A stretch of DNA of 64,000 nucleotides from Algoriphagus aestuariicola (GTDB lineage: Bacteria; Bacteroidota; Bacteroidia; Cytophagales; Cyclobacteriaceae), in the NCBI RefSeq assembly GCF_017254835.1, contig NZ_JAFKCW010000005.1, forward strand, positions 424,185-488,184, given 5' to 3'. The position numbers and the translations under genes are program-made. How positions within the stretch are numbered: position 1 is the stretch's first letter; each line of letters begins with the position of its first letter. Positions 35,970 to 44,833 of the stretch are shown piece after piece. The notes below the pieces were generated by a model that did no database searches, had not been told where the DNA came from, and worked only from the letters and a program-made list of their open reading frames with translations.

Positions 35970-36164
35970 ATGAAAAAAAGCAACAAGCAAATGCTGAAAC
36001 TTATTCTTCTGAGTTTTTGGGGTGCTATTCTCGGTAGTTACTTCAAAATAAATGGAAACCCGAATGGGGATATTATTTTGGCCTGCGCCATCATTTTTAA
36101 GTTTACTGGAATAATTGGTTTACTCTACTTTAACAGGAAAAAGATCGTCGAATTCCTTAACTGA
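35970..36164 (+). CDS. Small two-helix membrane protein of unknown function
   Basis: A 64-residue protein starting MKKSNKQMLK, with hydrophobic segments at about residues 10-24 and 33-53, a short polar loop FKINGNPNGD between them, and a basic C-terminal end. The middle loop faintly recalls the region between the two N-terminal helices of GldL-type gliding proteins (where FK-x-x-HWPG occurs), but this is too weak to assign. A promoter lies just upstream, which supports a real gene. The function is unknown. Confidence 0.6.
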   Translation: MKKSNKQMLKLILLSFWGAILGSYFKINGNPNGDIILACAIIFKFTGIIGLLYFNRKKIVEFLN

Positions 36165-36221
36165 TTTCGTGTCGAAATGGGGGAGTCTTTGCCTTTCGGT
36201 TTCTGAAAACACATTTTTTGC

Positions 36222-36229
36222 TATTTTTG
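36222..36229 (+). promoter_or_regulatory. -7 promoter element of the queE operon
   Basis: TATTTTTG followed by CA, a full match to TAnnTTTG, 46 bp before the queE ATG. No preQ1 riboswitch fold was found in the short leader. Confidence 0.55.
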
Positions 36230-36275
36230 CATTCTCATTCACCAGCGGTTCAATCGCCCGCTTTACCAAAAATTC

Positions 36276-36926
36276 ATGAAGACTCTAGAACTCATCGCGT
36301 CGAGCAAACAAGAATTAGTGGCCGCCGGCCTACAGCTTCCGATCATGGAGGCGTTTTATACCATCCAAGGAGAAGGCAGATTTACAGGCTATCCGGCCTA
36401 TTTTATCCGGCTGGGAGGCTGTGATGTGGGCTGCGTCTGGTGCGATGTGAAGGAAAGTTGGGAAGCGGAAAAGTGGCCGGTTTTGGCTATCGAGCAGATC
36501 GTGGAGGATGCCTTGGCCCACCCCGGCCGATTGGCCGTGATCACCGGAGGTGAACCTTTGATGTACGATTTGGGTCCGCTGACTAAGCTTTTGAAGGAAA
36601 AAGGCTTCACCACCAACATTGAAACTTCCGGCGCGCATCCTCTTTCGGGCGACTTTGACTGGGTTTGCTTTTCACCAAAGAAATTCAAAAAACCGCATCC
36701 ATCCATCTACAAGCATGCCGACGAACTCAAGGCAGTAGTCTTCAACAAAAGCGATTTTGCCTTTGCCGAAGAGCATGCCGCCAAAGTAAGTCCCCTGTGT
36801 GAACTGCGCCTCCAGCCTGAGTGGAGTAAGGCTACGCTTTTCATTCCCGAGATCGTCGAGTACGTTAAAAACCACCCAAATTGGAAAATATCTCTGCAAA
36901 CGCATAAATTTATGGACATTCCATAA
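36276..36926 (+). CDS. queE: 7-carboxy-7-deazaguanine synthase (radical SAM)
   Basis: A 216-residue radical SAM enzyme. The cluster-binding motif CDVGCVWC (Cys-x3-Cys-x2-Cys) binds the 4Fe-4S cluster, preceded by FYTIQGEGRFTGYPAYFIRLGG in part and followed by ITGGEPLMYDLGPL (SAM-binding GGEP). It converts 6-carboxy-tetrahydropterin to 7-carboxy-7-deazaguanine in the queuosine/preQ0 pathway. The pathway partner, a QueD-family gene, is at 49095, and each has its own TAnnTTTG promoter. The gene is followed after 4 bp by the OmpA-domain gene, an unexpected operon partner. Confidence 0.93.
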   Translation: MKTLELIASSKQELVAAGLQLPIMEAFYTIQGEGRFTGYPAYFIRLGGCDVGCVWCDVKESWEAEKWPVLAIEQIVEDALAHPGRLAVITGGEPLMYDLGPLTKLLKEKGFTTNIETSGAHPLSGDFDWVCFSPKKFKKPHPSIYKHADELKAVVFNKSDFAFAEEHAAKVSPLCELRLQPEWSKATLFIPEIVEYVKNHPNWKISLQTHKFMDIP

Positions 36927-36930
36927 GTAA

Positions 36931-38853
36931 ATGCGCCCTGTTTTTCTCTTTGCCATTCTGTTTTTCTTCTTTCTGCGAGCTGAAGCCCAGACCTACTCGA
37001 TTATAGATGGCCGGGCAATCAAGTTTTATCAAGAAGGCGAAGAGCTGACCCTTGCGAGGCGCTACGATGAAGCGCTGGCGAAGTATCAGGCAGCAATAGC
37101 AAGGGAGGCATCGTTTTTGGAAGCCTATGTCAAAGCCTCCCAATTGCTGATCACCCAAGGTAGACTGGGTGAGGCTGAAAAAATAGCCGTTGCAGGAAAA
37201 TCTAAGCTTGGCGGAAAGAATGCTACCCCCAAGAATTCGGCGGATTTCGGCTGGCTTTTTTCAAACCTCTATCTCAAGCAGGGCAAATTCACGGAAGCTT
37301 TCCGGCAGTTTCAGGAAGTGGATCCACTTTTTGACGAAGCATTCAAAAAGTCCATGTACTACACCCAGATGAAAAGCCAGATGGATTTTTTGGGAACGCA
37401 GCTGGGTGATATCCGCTCAATCGAGAAGGAGATACTGAAGTCCCCTTTGAATGAATTCAATCTCCAGTATTTTCCAGTACTGACCGCTGACGGCGAGCAG
37501 ATCCTTTTTACGAAAAGAGACGGTACGGGAAATTTTGACAAGGAGGATATTTTCACTGCGTTTTCGAATGGCGACGACGGCTGGACCAGCCCTCGCAGCT
37601 TAGCCCAGACTATCAATTCCCTATACAACGAAGGCACTTGCTCGGTGACGGCAGACGGAAAGATACTGATCTATACCTCCTGCGATGCCCCGGACTCTCA
37701 GGGGAGCTGTGACCTCTACGTGGCCTACAAGGTAAATGGGGCCTGGGAACGCCCTACCAATATGGGAGCCAAAGTAAATTCCCGGTCTTGGGACTCGCAG
37801 CCCTCGCTGTCTGCCGACGGGCGGATTTTGTTTTTTTCCTCCAATCGTCGCGGGGGATTTGGTGGCAATGATATCTGGTACAGCGTCCGTCAAAACGACG
37901 GTTCCTGGTCGGATGCCAAAAACCTCGGGGACGTGGTGAATACACCAAAGGATGAGATATCGCCTTTTATGTTTTTCAACAACGAGATCCTTTTTTTTGC
38001 CTCGGATGGGCATTTCGGCTTTGGGGGGATGGATATTTTTCTTTCGAGGGTGAAAAATGGGGAATTCCAAAAACCCGAAAATCTAGGACTTCCCATCAAT
38101 GACCAGTTGGAGCAGGTGGCACTTTTCATCACGGCCAAAAAAGACTATGCCTACTACACCGAGCTTTCTTCGGAAGAAGATGAAAATGACCGGTCTTTGC
38201 TCTACCGTTTTAAGTTTCCCGAGGAAATTTACTTGGGGGAAAATCTGACCGTAACGGAAGGGAAGGTTTTCAACGCCAAAACTGGGCAGCCCGTAGATGC
38301 GACCCTGTCGCTGGTGTCATTGACGAATGACAGTACGCTGTACCAGTTTCAGTCCGACGGAAAAACCGGCGAATTCATGATGCTCTACCCGGAAAATGCC
38401 GTGTCTGGGCTATATGTGGAAAAGAAGGGCTTCCTGCCAAAAATCTACAATGTGGAGCGGGACAAGATCCAAAACGTAAAGGATCTCAAAGTGGAGCTGA
38501 CTCCCGTTGGGCCGGGTGAGGAGTTTGTGTTCGAAAACGTGTTTTTTGAGTTTGACAAATATGACTTGAAGCCTGAATCAAAGTCTTCGCTTACCCGTCT
38601 CTTGAAATTCTTGCTTGAAAATCCCAACGTGAACATCCTGATCACGGGCCATACCGATAATGTCGGGAGTGAAGCCTACAATCAAACGCTAAGTCTGCAG
38701 AGGGCCACAAGTGTGCAGTCGTTTTTGGTCGCTGCCGGCCTTCATCCCGGGCGGGTGATGGTGGAAGGCAAGGGTGACAAGGAGCCGATGGTTCCAAATA
38801 CCAGTCCCAAAAACCAGGCCCTGAATAGGCGTATCACCATCAAAATCCTTTGA
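36931..38853 (+). CDS. OmpA-family protein with TPR, beta-propeller and CRD domains (PorE-like)
   Basis: A 640-residue periplasmic or outer membrane protein with a signal peptide (residues 1-19, LRAEAQ). In order: TPR-like helices (about 25-110, ALAKYQAAIAREASFLEAY), a PD40-type beta-propeller (about 165-420, with SLSADGRILFFSSNRRGGFG and FASDGHFGFGGMDIF), a carboxypeptidase-regulatory-like domain (about 430-520) and a C-terminal OmpA peptidoglycan-binding domain (about 525-640, GHTDNVGSEAYNQTLSLQRA). This is the four-domain order of PorE, which anchors the type IX secretion apparatus to peptidoglycan. There is no lipobox and no PorP gene beside it. Starts 4 bp after queE. Confidence 0.85.
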   Translation: MRPVFLFAILFFFFLRAEAQTYSIIDGRAIKFYQEGEELTLARRYDEALAKYQAAIAREASFLEAYVKASQLLITQGRLGEAEKIAVAGKSKLGGKNATPKNSADFGWLFSNLYLKQGKFTEAFRQFQEVDPLFDEAFKKSMYYTQMKSQMDFLGTQLGDIRSIEKEILKSPLNEFNLQYFPVLTADGEQILFTKRDGTGNFDKEDIFTAFSNGDDGWTSPRSLAQTINSLYNEGTCSVTADGKILIYTSCDAPDSQGSCDLYVAYKVNGAWERPTNMGAKVNSRSWDSQPSLSADGRILFFSSNRRGGFGGNDIWYSVRQNDGSWSDAKNLGDVVNTPKDEISPFMFFNNEILFFASDGHFGFGGMDIFLSRVKNGEFQKPENLGLPINDQLEQVALFITAKKDYAYYTELSSEEDENDRSLLYRFKFPEEIYLGENLTVTEGKVFNAKTGQPVDATLSLVSLTNDSTLYQFQSDGKTGEFMMLYPENAVSGLYVEKKGFLPKIYNVERDKIQNVKDLKVELTPVGPGEEFVFENVFFEFDKYDLKPESKSSLTRLLKFLLENPNVNILITGHTDNVGSEAYNQTLSLQRATSVQSFLVAAGLHPGRVMVEGKGDKEPMVPNTSPKNQALNRRITIKIL

Positions 38854-39291
38854 CTTTCCTCAGTCGCTTCAGCCCGCTCATGCGTTTTTTTTTTTATGGC
38901 TTTCGGGTATGCCAATTTTAGGTCGTTGAAAGCTAGCATCTTGGCAATTTTTTGAAGGATTTTGTTGCTCAATCCTAAAGCCAACAACTGACTGAGGATC
39001 TAGTCGCAATCGTCCGTAACGGACTTTCGGTCTACCATTCATGTATTTTTTGATTTTCAGGACATTTTTTTGTGAGAATTAACTTTTGTTAACATTTGCT
39101 TCTCGAAATAATAATCTGATTCAGTCCGTAATTTTTCATTTAACAGAATGATATTCTAAAAAGGTTTATAAAGGCGTGGATATTATTTGCCAGTTCTCAT
39201 AAACTTTTGTACATTCTTACCGGTACTTCAAGCAGAATGTCAGAGTTCGGGCGATAGTACTTGTTATAATCTTCAACCAAAAACAAAAATT
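38854..39291. other. 438-bp AT-rich upstream region of the second susC locus
   Basis: No gene is seen. CCTCAGTC (38858-38865) and GACTGAGG (38990-38997) are 8-bp inverted repeats 124 bp apart, and GTCCGTAACGGAC (39011-39023) is a small palindrome that could be an operator. AACTTTTG at 39202-39209 is a weak -7 candidate, 83 bp before the ATG. Confidence 0.4.
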
Positions 39292-42267
39292 ATGAGGAAA
39301 GTTTTACTTCTAGGACTCATGCTGTTTTTTGTAGGCGTTGCGGCGTTTGCTCAAAATCGTGTGATCACCGGTACCGTCACCTCCGTGGAGGATGATATGG
39401 GAGTGCCGGGAGCGACAGTTCTGGTCAAGGGGACCACCATCGGGACGGCCACGGATATAGATGGCAAGTTTTCGATTAACGTCCCCGCCGGAAGCAATAT
39501 TTTGGTCATAAGTTTCGTGGGGATGACTACGCAGGAAGTGGTGATCGGGAATCTCACGGACATCACCGTAGCAATGGAGCCGGACGTGCAGTCTCTGTCC
39601 GAATTTGTGATCACCTCCTACGGTGACCAATCCAAACGGGAGATGACGGGTGCGGTGTCCTCTGTAAAGGGCGAGGTGTTTCAGGATCTTCCCGTCCAAT
39701 CTTTTGACCGAGCGATGCAGGGAAGGATCGCGGGTGTGCAGGTCACTTCATCTACGGGACAGCCGGGCGGTGCCTTGAATGTCAGAATTCGTGGAACAGG
39801 CTCTGTCAATGCCAGCAATGAGCCCCTCTATATAGTAGATGGTGTGCAGGTTCAGGGCGGAGGCCTGTCTGGACAGGGTTCACAAAACGCTTTGGGTTCC
39901 ATCAACCCAAATGACATCGAGTCGATCGAAGTACTGAAGGATGCGGCGTCCGCTGCAATCTATGGTGCTCAGGCGGCCAACGGGGTCGTGCTGATCACGA
40001 CCAAGAGAGGAAAAAAAGGGAAGACCAATGTAAGGGTGTCTGTCCAGGAGGGAATAGTGAAGCCGCTAAACCTCTATGACGTGATGGACGCTACCCAGCT
40101 GGCTACGATAAAACGGGACGCCTACATCAACGCAGGGCTTAATCCTGCAAATGCAGCATCGACCTATGGAGATCCCGAAGATCCAAATCTTGAAAGTTAT
40201 AACTGGGTGGATGAACTGTACAGGGATGCAAGGGTAAGCATCTATGATCTCTCCGTGTCTGGGGGAGACGAGAGAACGACCTTTTTCCTTTCGGGATCTT
40301 ATACTGATCAGGAGGCACAGATTATCATGTCCGACTACCAAAGGGCTACCGGACGCCTCAATTTGACCCACAAGCCCAATCAGAAATTTACGGTATCAGC
40401 AGCTCTCTCATTGGCCTATCAGACTACCAACGGGACGATTGATCGGGGAAATTTTGTGAACGGTCCTTTCGTCGCGGGCTATTCTGCTAGACCAAATGTG
40501 CCGATTTACAATGAGGACGGGACTTTTGCGGCCTATCCCTCGAACCACTTGTTTGGCTACAACATCGTCCAAGGGGTGACTGAGGAAGTCCGAAATGCCA
40601 AGACGGTTCAAACCGTTTCCAACCTTTCGCTGACTTACCAATTTGTGCCTTGGCTGAGCTGGACCTCCTATTTTGGATTGGACTTCTCCGACAATGCCGA
40701 CATCAACAACAGGCCATCGACTATTCCGGTCTTTGCCGCCTACGGTGGAGCATCGGTTTTTACCGCCAGAAGAAAAACGAATTTCAACACGAACCACAAC
40801 TTCAATTTCAACAGGACCTTCAATGAGGTTCACAACGTTTCCGGCGTATTGGGTTTTGAGTATAAGCTGGGAAATGAAGACCTCCAGTCGGCAACCGGCC
40901 GTGGATTTCCCAATCCCACACTGATCTATCTGCAAAACGCAGCGACGCCTTTTGCTGTCAACTCCAACTACACCGAATACAAACGAGCTGGTTTCTTCGG
41001 GCAGGCTAAGTATGACTATGACGACAGATACACAGCAGATCTGACGATCCGAAGAGATGGATCTTCCAGATTTGGTGCGGAAAACAAATGGGGAACCTTC
41101 GGTGCATTTTCCGTGGGTTGGAGAATGTCTTCGGAAGCATTTCTTCAGGATGCTACCTGGCTGGACAACCTCCGGGTTAGAGCTTCTTATGGGCTTACGG
41201 GCAACTCGGACATCGCGAATTTCGCGTCCAGAACCTTGGTTGGATCAAGCGGACAATATCTTGGAAATGGGGGCTTGACTATCTCTCAATTGGGAAATGA
41301 TTTGCTTACTTGGGAAGAAGCCCACACGATGAACGTCGGCGTGGACGCGACCATGTTCAATGGGCGGATCATCGCAACTGTTGATTTTTGGAGAAAAGAC
41401 TCCAAATCACTGTTGTTTGACACTCCACTGCCAGTGGACTCAGGTTTTGGGACTATCACGAGAAACACGGGAGAGGTGAGAAATCAAGGAATAGACTTCG
41501 ACTTGCAAACCACCAATGTGGTTTCTGGGAAATTCCAGTGGTCTTCAGCCTTTAATTTCACTGTCTTGGAAAATGAGCTGCTATCCCTTTACGACGGCCT
41601 GGACAGAATCGGCAACGACCTGATCGTAGGCAAGCCTATCGAGTTTTTCTATACGAACAACTACTTGGGCGTAAACCCCGCCAACGGCTTGGCGATGTAT
41701 TCGGACGAGGCGGGCAGCTACACCTACGTGGCCGGCGAATCCACCCTTGCCTATAGGGGAAGCGCACTCCCCAGCAGCTATGGAGGCTTTACCAATAATT
41801 TCAGCTATGGCCCCCTGAGCTTGGAGGTGTTTTTCCAAGGTCAATTTGGGAACCTGGTATGGAACTCGGATATCTACAACCTGGGATCTTGGGGCTCCGG
41901 ACCTGACAACCAGTTTGTGAGCCAGGAAGACTACTGGAAGCAGCCCGGGGATATCACCACGGTTGGAAAGCCTTACGAAGGTGGGCAAGCACCCGGAACC
42001 TCCAATATCGGTACCGAATCAACCCGACTACTAAGCGATGGGGGATATATCCGTCTGAAGCAAGTAACTTTGAAATATACGCTGGGAACGGAGATGGCAC
42101 GCAGAATTGGCATGAGCAGCGCCAGCGTTTTTGTCCAGGGCATGAACTTAGCCACTTTCACCAAGTATAACGGAATCGACCCCGAAGTCAACTCCGTAGG
42201 AACCTCTACCTATGGGTCCTATCCAAACGGAAAACAAATCACTGCTGGGATCAATCTTAACTTCTAA
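39292..42267 (+). CDS. SusC/RagA-family TonB-linked outer membrane transporter
   Basis: A 991-residue protein with a signal peptide (residues 1-20, VAAFAQ), a carboxypeptidase-regulatory-like domain (TGTVTSVEDDMGVPGATVLV), a plug with EPLYIVDGVQVQGG and NDIESIEVLKDAASAAIYG, and a long beta-barrel. It is clearly a different paralogue from the protein encoded at 6829. The ATG at 39292 is used; an upstream start 35 codons earlier would precede the signal peptide with polar sequence. It is the outer membrane importer of the second SusCD locus, 12 bp before susD. The ligand is unknown; no carbohydrate-active enzyme adjoins. Confidence 0.93.
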   Translation: MRKVLLLGLMLFFVGVAAFAQNRVITGTVTSVEDDMGVPGATVLVKGTTIGTATDIDGKFSINVPAGSNILVISFVGMTTQEVVIGNLTDITVAMEPDVQSLSEFVITSYGDQSKREMTGAVSSVKGEVFQDLPVQSFDRAMQGRIAGVQVTSSTGQPGGALNVRIRGTGSVNASNEPLYIVDGVQVQGGGLSGQGSQNALGSINPNDIESIEVLKDAASAAIYGAQAANGVVLITTKRGKKGKTNVRVSVQEGIVKPLNLYDVMDATQLATIKRDAYINAGLNPANAASTYGDPEDPNLESYNWVDELYRDARVSIYDLSVSGGDERTTFFLSGSYTDQEAQIIMSDYQRATGRLNLTHKPNQKFTVSAALSLAYQTTNGTIDRGNFVNGPFVAGYSARPNVPIYNEDGTFAAYPSNHLFGYNIVQGVTEEVRNAKTVQTVSNLSLTYQFVPWLSWTSYFGLDFSDNADINNRPSTIPVFAAYGGASVFTARRKTNFNTNHNFNFNRTFNEVHNVSGVLGFEYKLGNEDLQSATGRGFPNPTLIYLQNAATPFAVNSNYTEYKRAGFFGQAKYDYDDRYTADLTIRRDGSSRFGAENKWGTFGAFSVGWRMSSEAFLQDATWLDNLRVRASYGLTGNSDIANFASRTLVGSSGQYLGNGGLTISQLGNDLLTWEEAHTMNVGVDATMFNGRIIATVDFWRKDSKSLLFDTPLPVDSGFGTITRNTGEVRNQGIDFDLQTTNVVSGKFQWSSAFNFTVLENELLSLYDGLDRIGNDLIVGKPIEFFYTNNYLGVNPANGLAMYSDEAGSYTYVAGESTLAYRGSALPSSYGGFTNNFSYGPLSLEVFFQGQFGNLVWNSDIYNLGSWGSGPDNQFVSQEDYWKQPGDITTVGKPYEGGQAPGTSNIGTESTRLLSDGGYIRLKQVTLKYTLGTEMARRIGMSSASVFVQGMNLATFTKYNGIDPEVNSVGTSTYGSYPNGKQITAGINLNF

Positions 42268-42279
42268 AGGGAATCGAGA

Positions 42280-43731
42280 ATGAAAAATATATTTAAAACA
42301 CTTATTCTGGGAGGAGCTTTGTTGATCGGATCCTGCGATAGCATGCTGGAGACAGAGCCAAGGCAAAGCTTGACCCCCGAGACGGCTTTCACTGATGTGG
42401 AGAGCTTTGAGTCCTTATTATTCTCCATCTATGGTAGAGTCAGAAGCTTCAACTACTACGGGCAAACCATGATGATCGCGCCTGAGATCATGGCGGATAA
42501 CCTAAGGATCATCGCCAACACGGGCAGATATATTGGGCAGGAAGCAAATGCGGACCGCCAGCACATCAATCTCTGGACCTATCCAAATAACGATGGTGTT
42601 GGTATCTTTTTGGGAATCAACGAGGCCAACATCTTACTGACGGAAATCGACAAGGTCGAGGGAGATGAAACGCTCCGCGCAAAGCTAAAAGGAGAGGCAT
42701 CTTTCCTCCGAGCCTTGTTCTACTTCGATCTGGCTCGAGTCTATGGCTATGAGCCGGGCCGGGAAGTGAACGGCTGGAATGCTTCCGTGATTCTGCGTAC
42801 CACACCTACTCTTGGTCTTTCCAATGCGGACTTCAGATCCAGAAGTACGAACCGCGAAGTCTATGACCAGATTGAGGCTGACCTGAATACGGCTATTTCC
42901 GGATTAGGAGCGGCATCTTTGGGGACCGCGGGAGTCTACCGGGCGTCCAAGGGGGCAGCCGAGTTGCTCTTGTCGAGAGTTTATCTCTACGAGGGCAAAA
43001 ATGCGGAGGCTGCCGCAATGGCTACCCAAGCGATGGCAACCATGGGACTGACCAATAGCGGTACTGGCTTGGTAGATGCTTCCGGCTACGAAGCAGCCTT
43101 CAATACTTTTCCCAATCCAGAATCGGTATTTGAAATGGAAATCAGATCGGTGGACTGGTCCACGGTGGATGGGGTAAACAACTCCATGTGCTCGCTGACT
43201 GCCGATGTGTACACGGGTGCCCAGTTTATCGTGACTGCTACCGATGAGTTGCTGGCTGCCTACGATGCAGGCGATATCCGAAAAACCATGTGGGCAGAGA
43301 CTACGAGAAGCGGTGCCGATGGGATTGTCTATGAGTCCAAGAAGTGGCTCGGTGCCAAAGGCGACTTTTTGGAAAACCTTCCCATCCTTCGTGCTTCGGA
43401 ACTTTACCTAATCCGAGCTGAAGCGAGACAGAAGACAGGAGATAATGCCGGTGCATTGTCGGACCTAAATGCTTTGAGAGGCAAAAGAGGGGTTGTGGCG
43501 CTGTCCGGTCTGTCAGGAGATGCCCTTTTTCAAGCGATTCTGAAGGAAAGAAGAACGGAGTTTGCCTTGGAAGGACACCGATGGTTTGATCTGAAGCGAA
43601 ATGGGCTGACCATTTCCAAAGCAGGGTCTTTTGAGCCGGTTCCTTTTGACGACTACCGACTATTGGCTCCGATCCCGCAGGACGAGATCACGCTCAATGA
43701 GCTGCTGGAAAACAATCCCGGTTACAACTAA
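42280..43731 (+). CDS. SusD/RagB-family nutrient uptake lipoprotein
   Basis: A 483-residue lipoprotein (lipobox LLIGSC, Cys19). It has the N-terminal SusD-like region (LETEPRQSLTPETAFTDVES) with TPR-like helices including GEASFLRALFYFDLARVYG, and the C-terminal SusD/RagB domain with RTEFALEGHRWFDLKRNG. This is the classic SusD architecture, unlike the SusD-like_2 type at 5244. It pairs with the SusC encoded 12 bp upstream and binds the ligand at the cell surface. Confidence 0.94.
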   Translation: MKNIFKTLILGGALLIGSCDSMLETEPRQSLTPETAFTDVESFESLLFSIYGRVRSFNYYGQTMMIAPEIMADNLRIIANTGRYIGQEANADRQHINLWTYPNNDGVGIFLGINEANILLTEIDKVEGDETLRAKLKGEASFLRALFYFDLARVYGYEPGREVNGWNASVILRTTPTLGLSNADFRSRSTNREVYDQIEADLNTAISGLGAASLGTAGVYRASKGAAELLLSRVYLYEGKNAEAAAMATQAMATMGLTNSGTGLVDASGYEAAFNTFPNPESVFEMEIRSVDWSTVDGVNNSMCSLTADVYTGAQFIVTATDELLAAYDAGDIRKTMWAETTRSGADGIVYESKKWLGAKGDFLENLPILRASELYLIRAEARQKTGDNAGALSDLNALRGKRGVVALSGLSGDALFQAILKERRTEFALEGHRWFDLKRNGLTISKAGSFEPVPFDDYRLLAPIPQDEITLNELLENNPGYN

Positions 43732-43744
43732 AAATCAGAAGATC

Positions 43745-44596
43745 ATGAAATTCAATAAGATATTTATATTCCTTGCGGTGATTTTGGCATCTGCGTCGCT
43801 GACCGGTTGCTTTGACGATCAAGGAGACGACGTACTCTTAAGAGACAGCTTTGTTGAGTTTGAAGATGGACGACTGCCCAACGGACGAACGGTTTCGTTT
43901 GTTCGGCTGGGTGCAGACCAGACGGACCTCGTCGAATTGCAGGTGAACAGGGTTTCCACCAATAGCTCCTCGCCGATAACCGTGGATATTGAGGTTGACC
44001 CAACTTCTACCGCGATACGGGGTGTACACTATGAATTTAGCGAAGCATCTGTCACGATTCCCGCAGGTGAATTTACAGCCACCGTGCCGGTGACCGTGCT
44101 GACGGGTAATATTGATCCCGCAGAGACTCCGGATCTAGTTTTGAAGATGACCGCAGCCAATGGTGCACAGGTTTCTACCAACTACGGAGACCTTTTGGTC
44201 GCAATCCGGGTGATCTGTTCCTCAGAATTGGCGGGTACTTACACAGTTTTTTGGGAGTACCTGCAGTTGGGAGACGGAGAAGGAGGAGCCGGTCAGACCA
44301 CTACCGATTACGTGATAGCTGGATCTGATGAAGTAGTATTTACCACTGCTGGCACTGGAGTTTATTCTGTAAATGACATCTCATTTGGTATGTATCCGGG
44401 TCTCTATGATGACTCTGCTCCTTCGGGAAGAATATCTGAGGCCTGTGGGGAAATCACCGGCGATCCTTCCAACGCGGACCGATATGGCGATCCCTTTACC
44501 ATTAACGGTGTGGTAAACGAAGACGGTACCATATCCATCAGCTGGTCCAATCGTGACTATGGCGATGCGGGAGATATAGTTTTGACTAAAAAATAG
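43745..44596 (+). CDS. SusD-associated lipoprotein, Calx-beta-like fold
   Basis: A 283-residue lipoprotein (ASASLTGC lipobox, Cys22). It has a beta-rich region SPITVDIEVDPTST, GVHYEFSEASVTIPAGEF and TATVPVTVLTGNIDPAET, the pattern of DUF4843/Calx-beta-like domains common in proteins coded after susD. It ends 20 bp before a strong terminator, so it closes the susC-susD operon. It is probably a surface glycan- or peptide-binding accessory protein. The start is placed at the ATG at 43745, directly before the lipoprotein signal. The ligand is unknown. Confidence 0.75.
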   Translation: MKFNKIFIFLAVILASASLTGCFDDQGDDVLLRDSFVEFEDGRLPNGRTVSFVRLGADQTDLVELQVNRVSTNSSSPITVDIEVDPTSTAIRGVHYEFSEASVTIPAGEFTATVPVTVLTGNIDPAETPDLVLKMTAANGAQVSTNYGDLLVAIRVICSSELAGTYTVFWEYLQLGDGEGGAGQTTTDYVIAGSDEVVFTTAGTGVYSVNDISFGMYPGLYDDSAPSGRISEACGEITGDPSNADRYGDPFTINGVVNEDGTISISWSNRDYGDAGDIVLTKK

Positions 44597-44618
44597 CGAC
44601 AAGTCAATTGATTAAAGG

Positions 44619-44642
44619 GAGGGCTTCGGCCCTCTTTTTTTT
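44619..44642 (+). terminator. Terminator of the second susC-susD operon
   Basis: GAGGGC, loop TTCG, GCCCTC, then eight T: a short GC-rich stem with a stable UUCG tetraloop, 22 bp past the lipoprotein stop. Confidence 0.88.
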
Positions 44643-44833
44643 CGGATTTGTGCGAAAAGTCGTCGCTTCAGTTAGTTAAAGAAATGGGTTGTAGGCCTTT
44701 GGATCATGACCGTGATAGGTAAGAAGAGTTCGGTTAAAATGCCAAAATGCATGAGAAACCTAAAGGGGCTGGGATATAGGCAAACTTTAATTACTTTGTA
44801 CAAGTTTAAAAAATTGAAGCTGAACGTGTTGAT

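Noticed and set aside
36230-36275. Possible preQ1 riboswitch in the queE leader
   Set aside because: The leader is about 40 nt and lacks the preQ1-I or preQ1-II sequence blocks; only a weak 5-bp stem is present.
38858-38997. 8-bp inverted repeats 124 bp apart as a second MITE
   Set aside because: The arms are short, do not resemble those at 3847-3994, and could occur by chance in this region.
39202-39209. AACTTTTG as the promoter of the second susC
   Set aside because: It lacks the TA of the consensus and has no TTG at the right distance, so it is kept only as a weak note in the intergenic entry.
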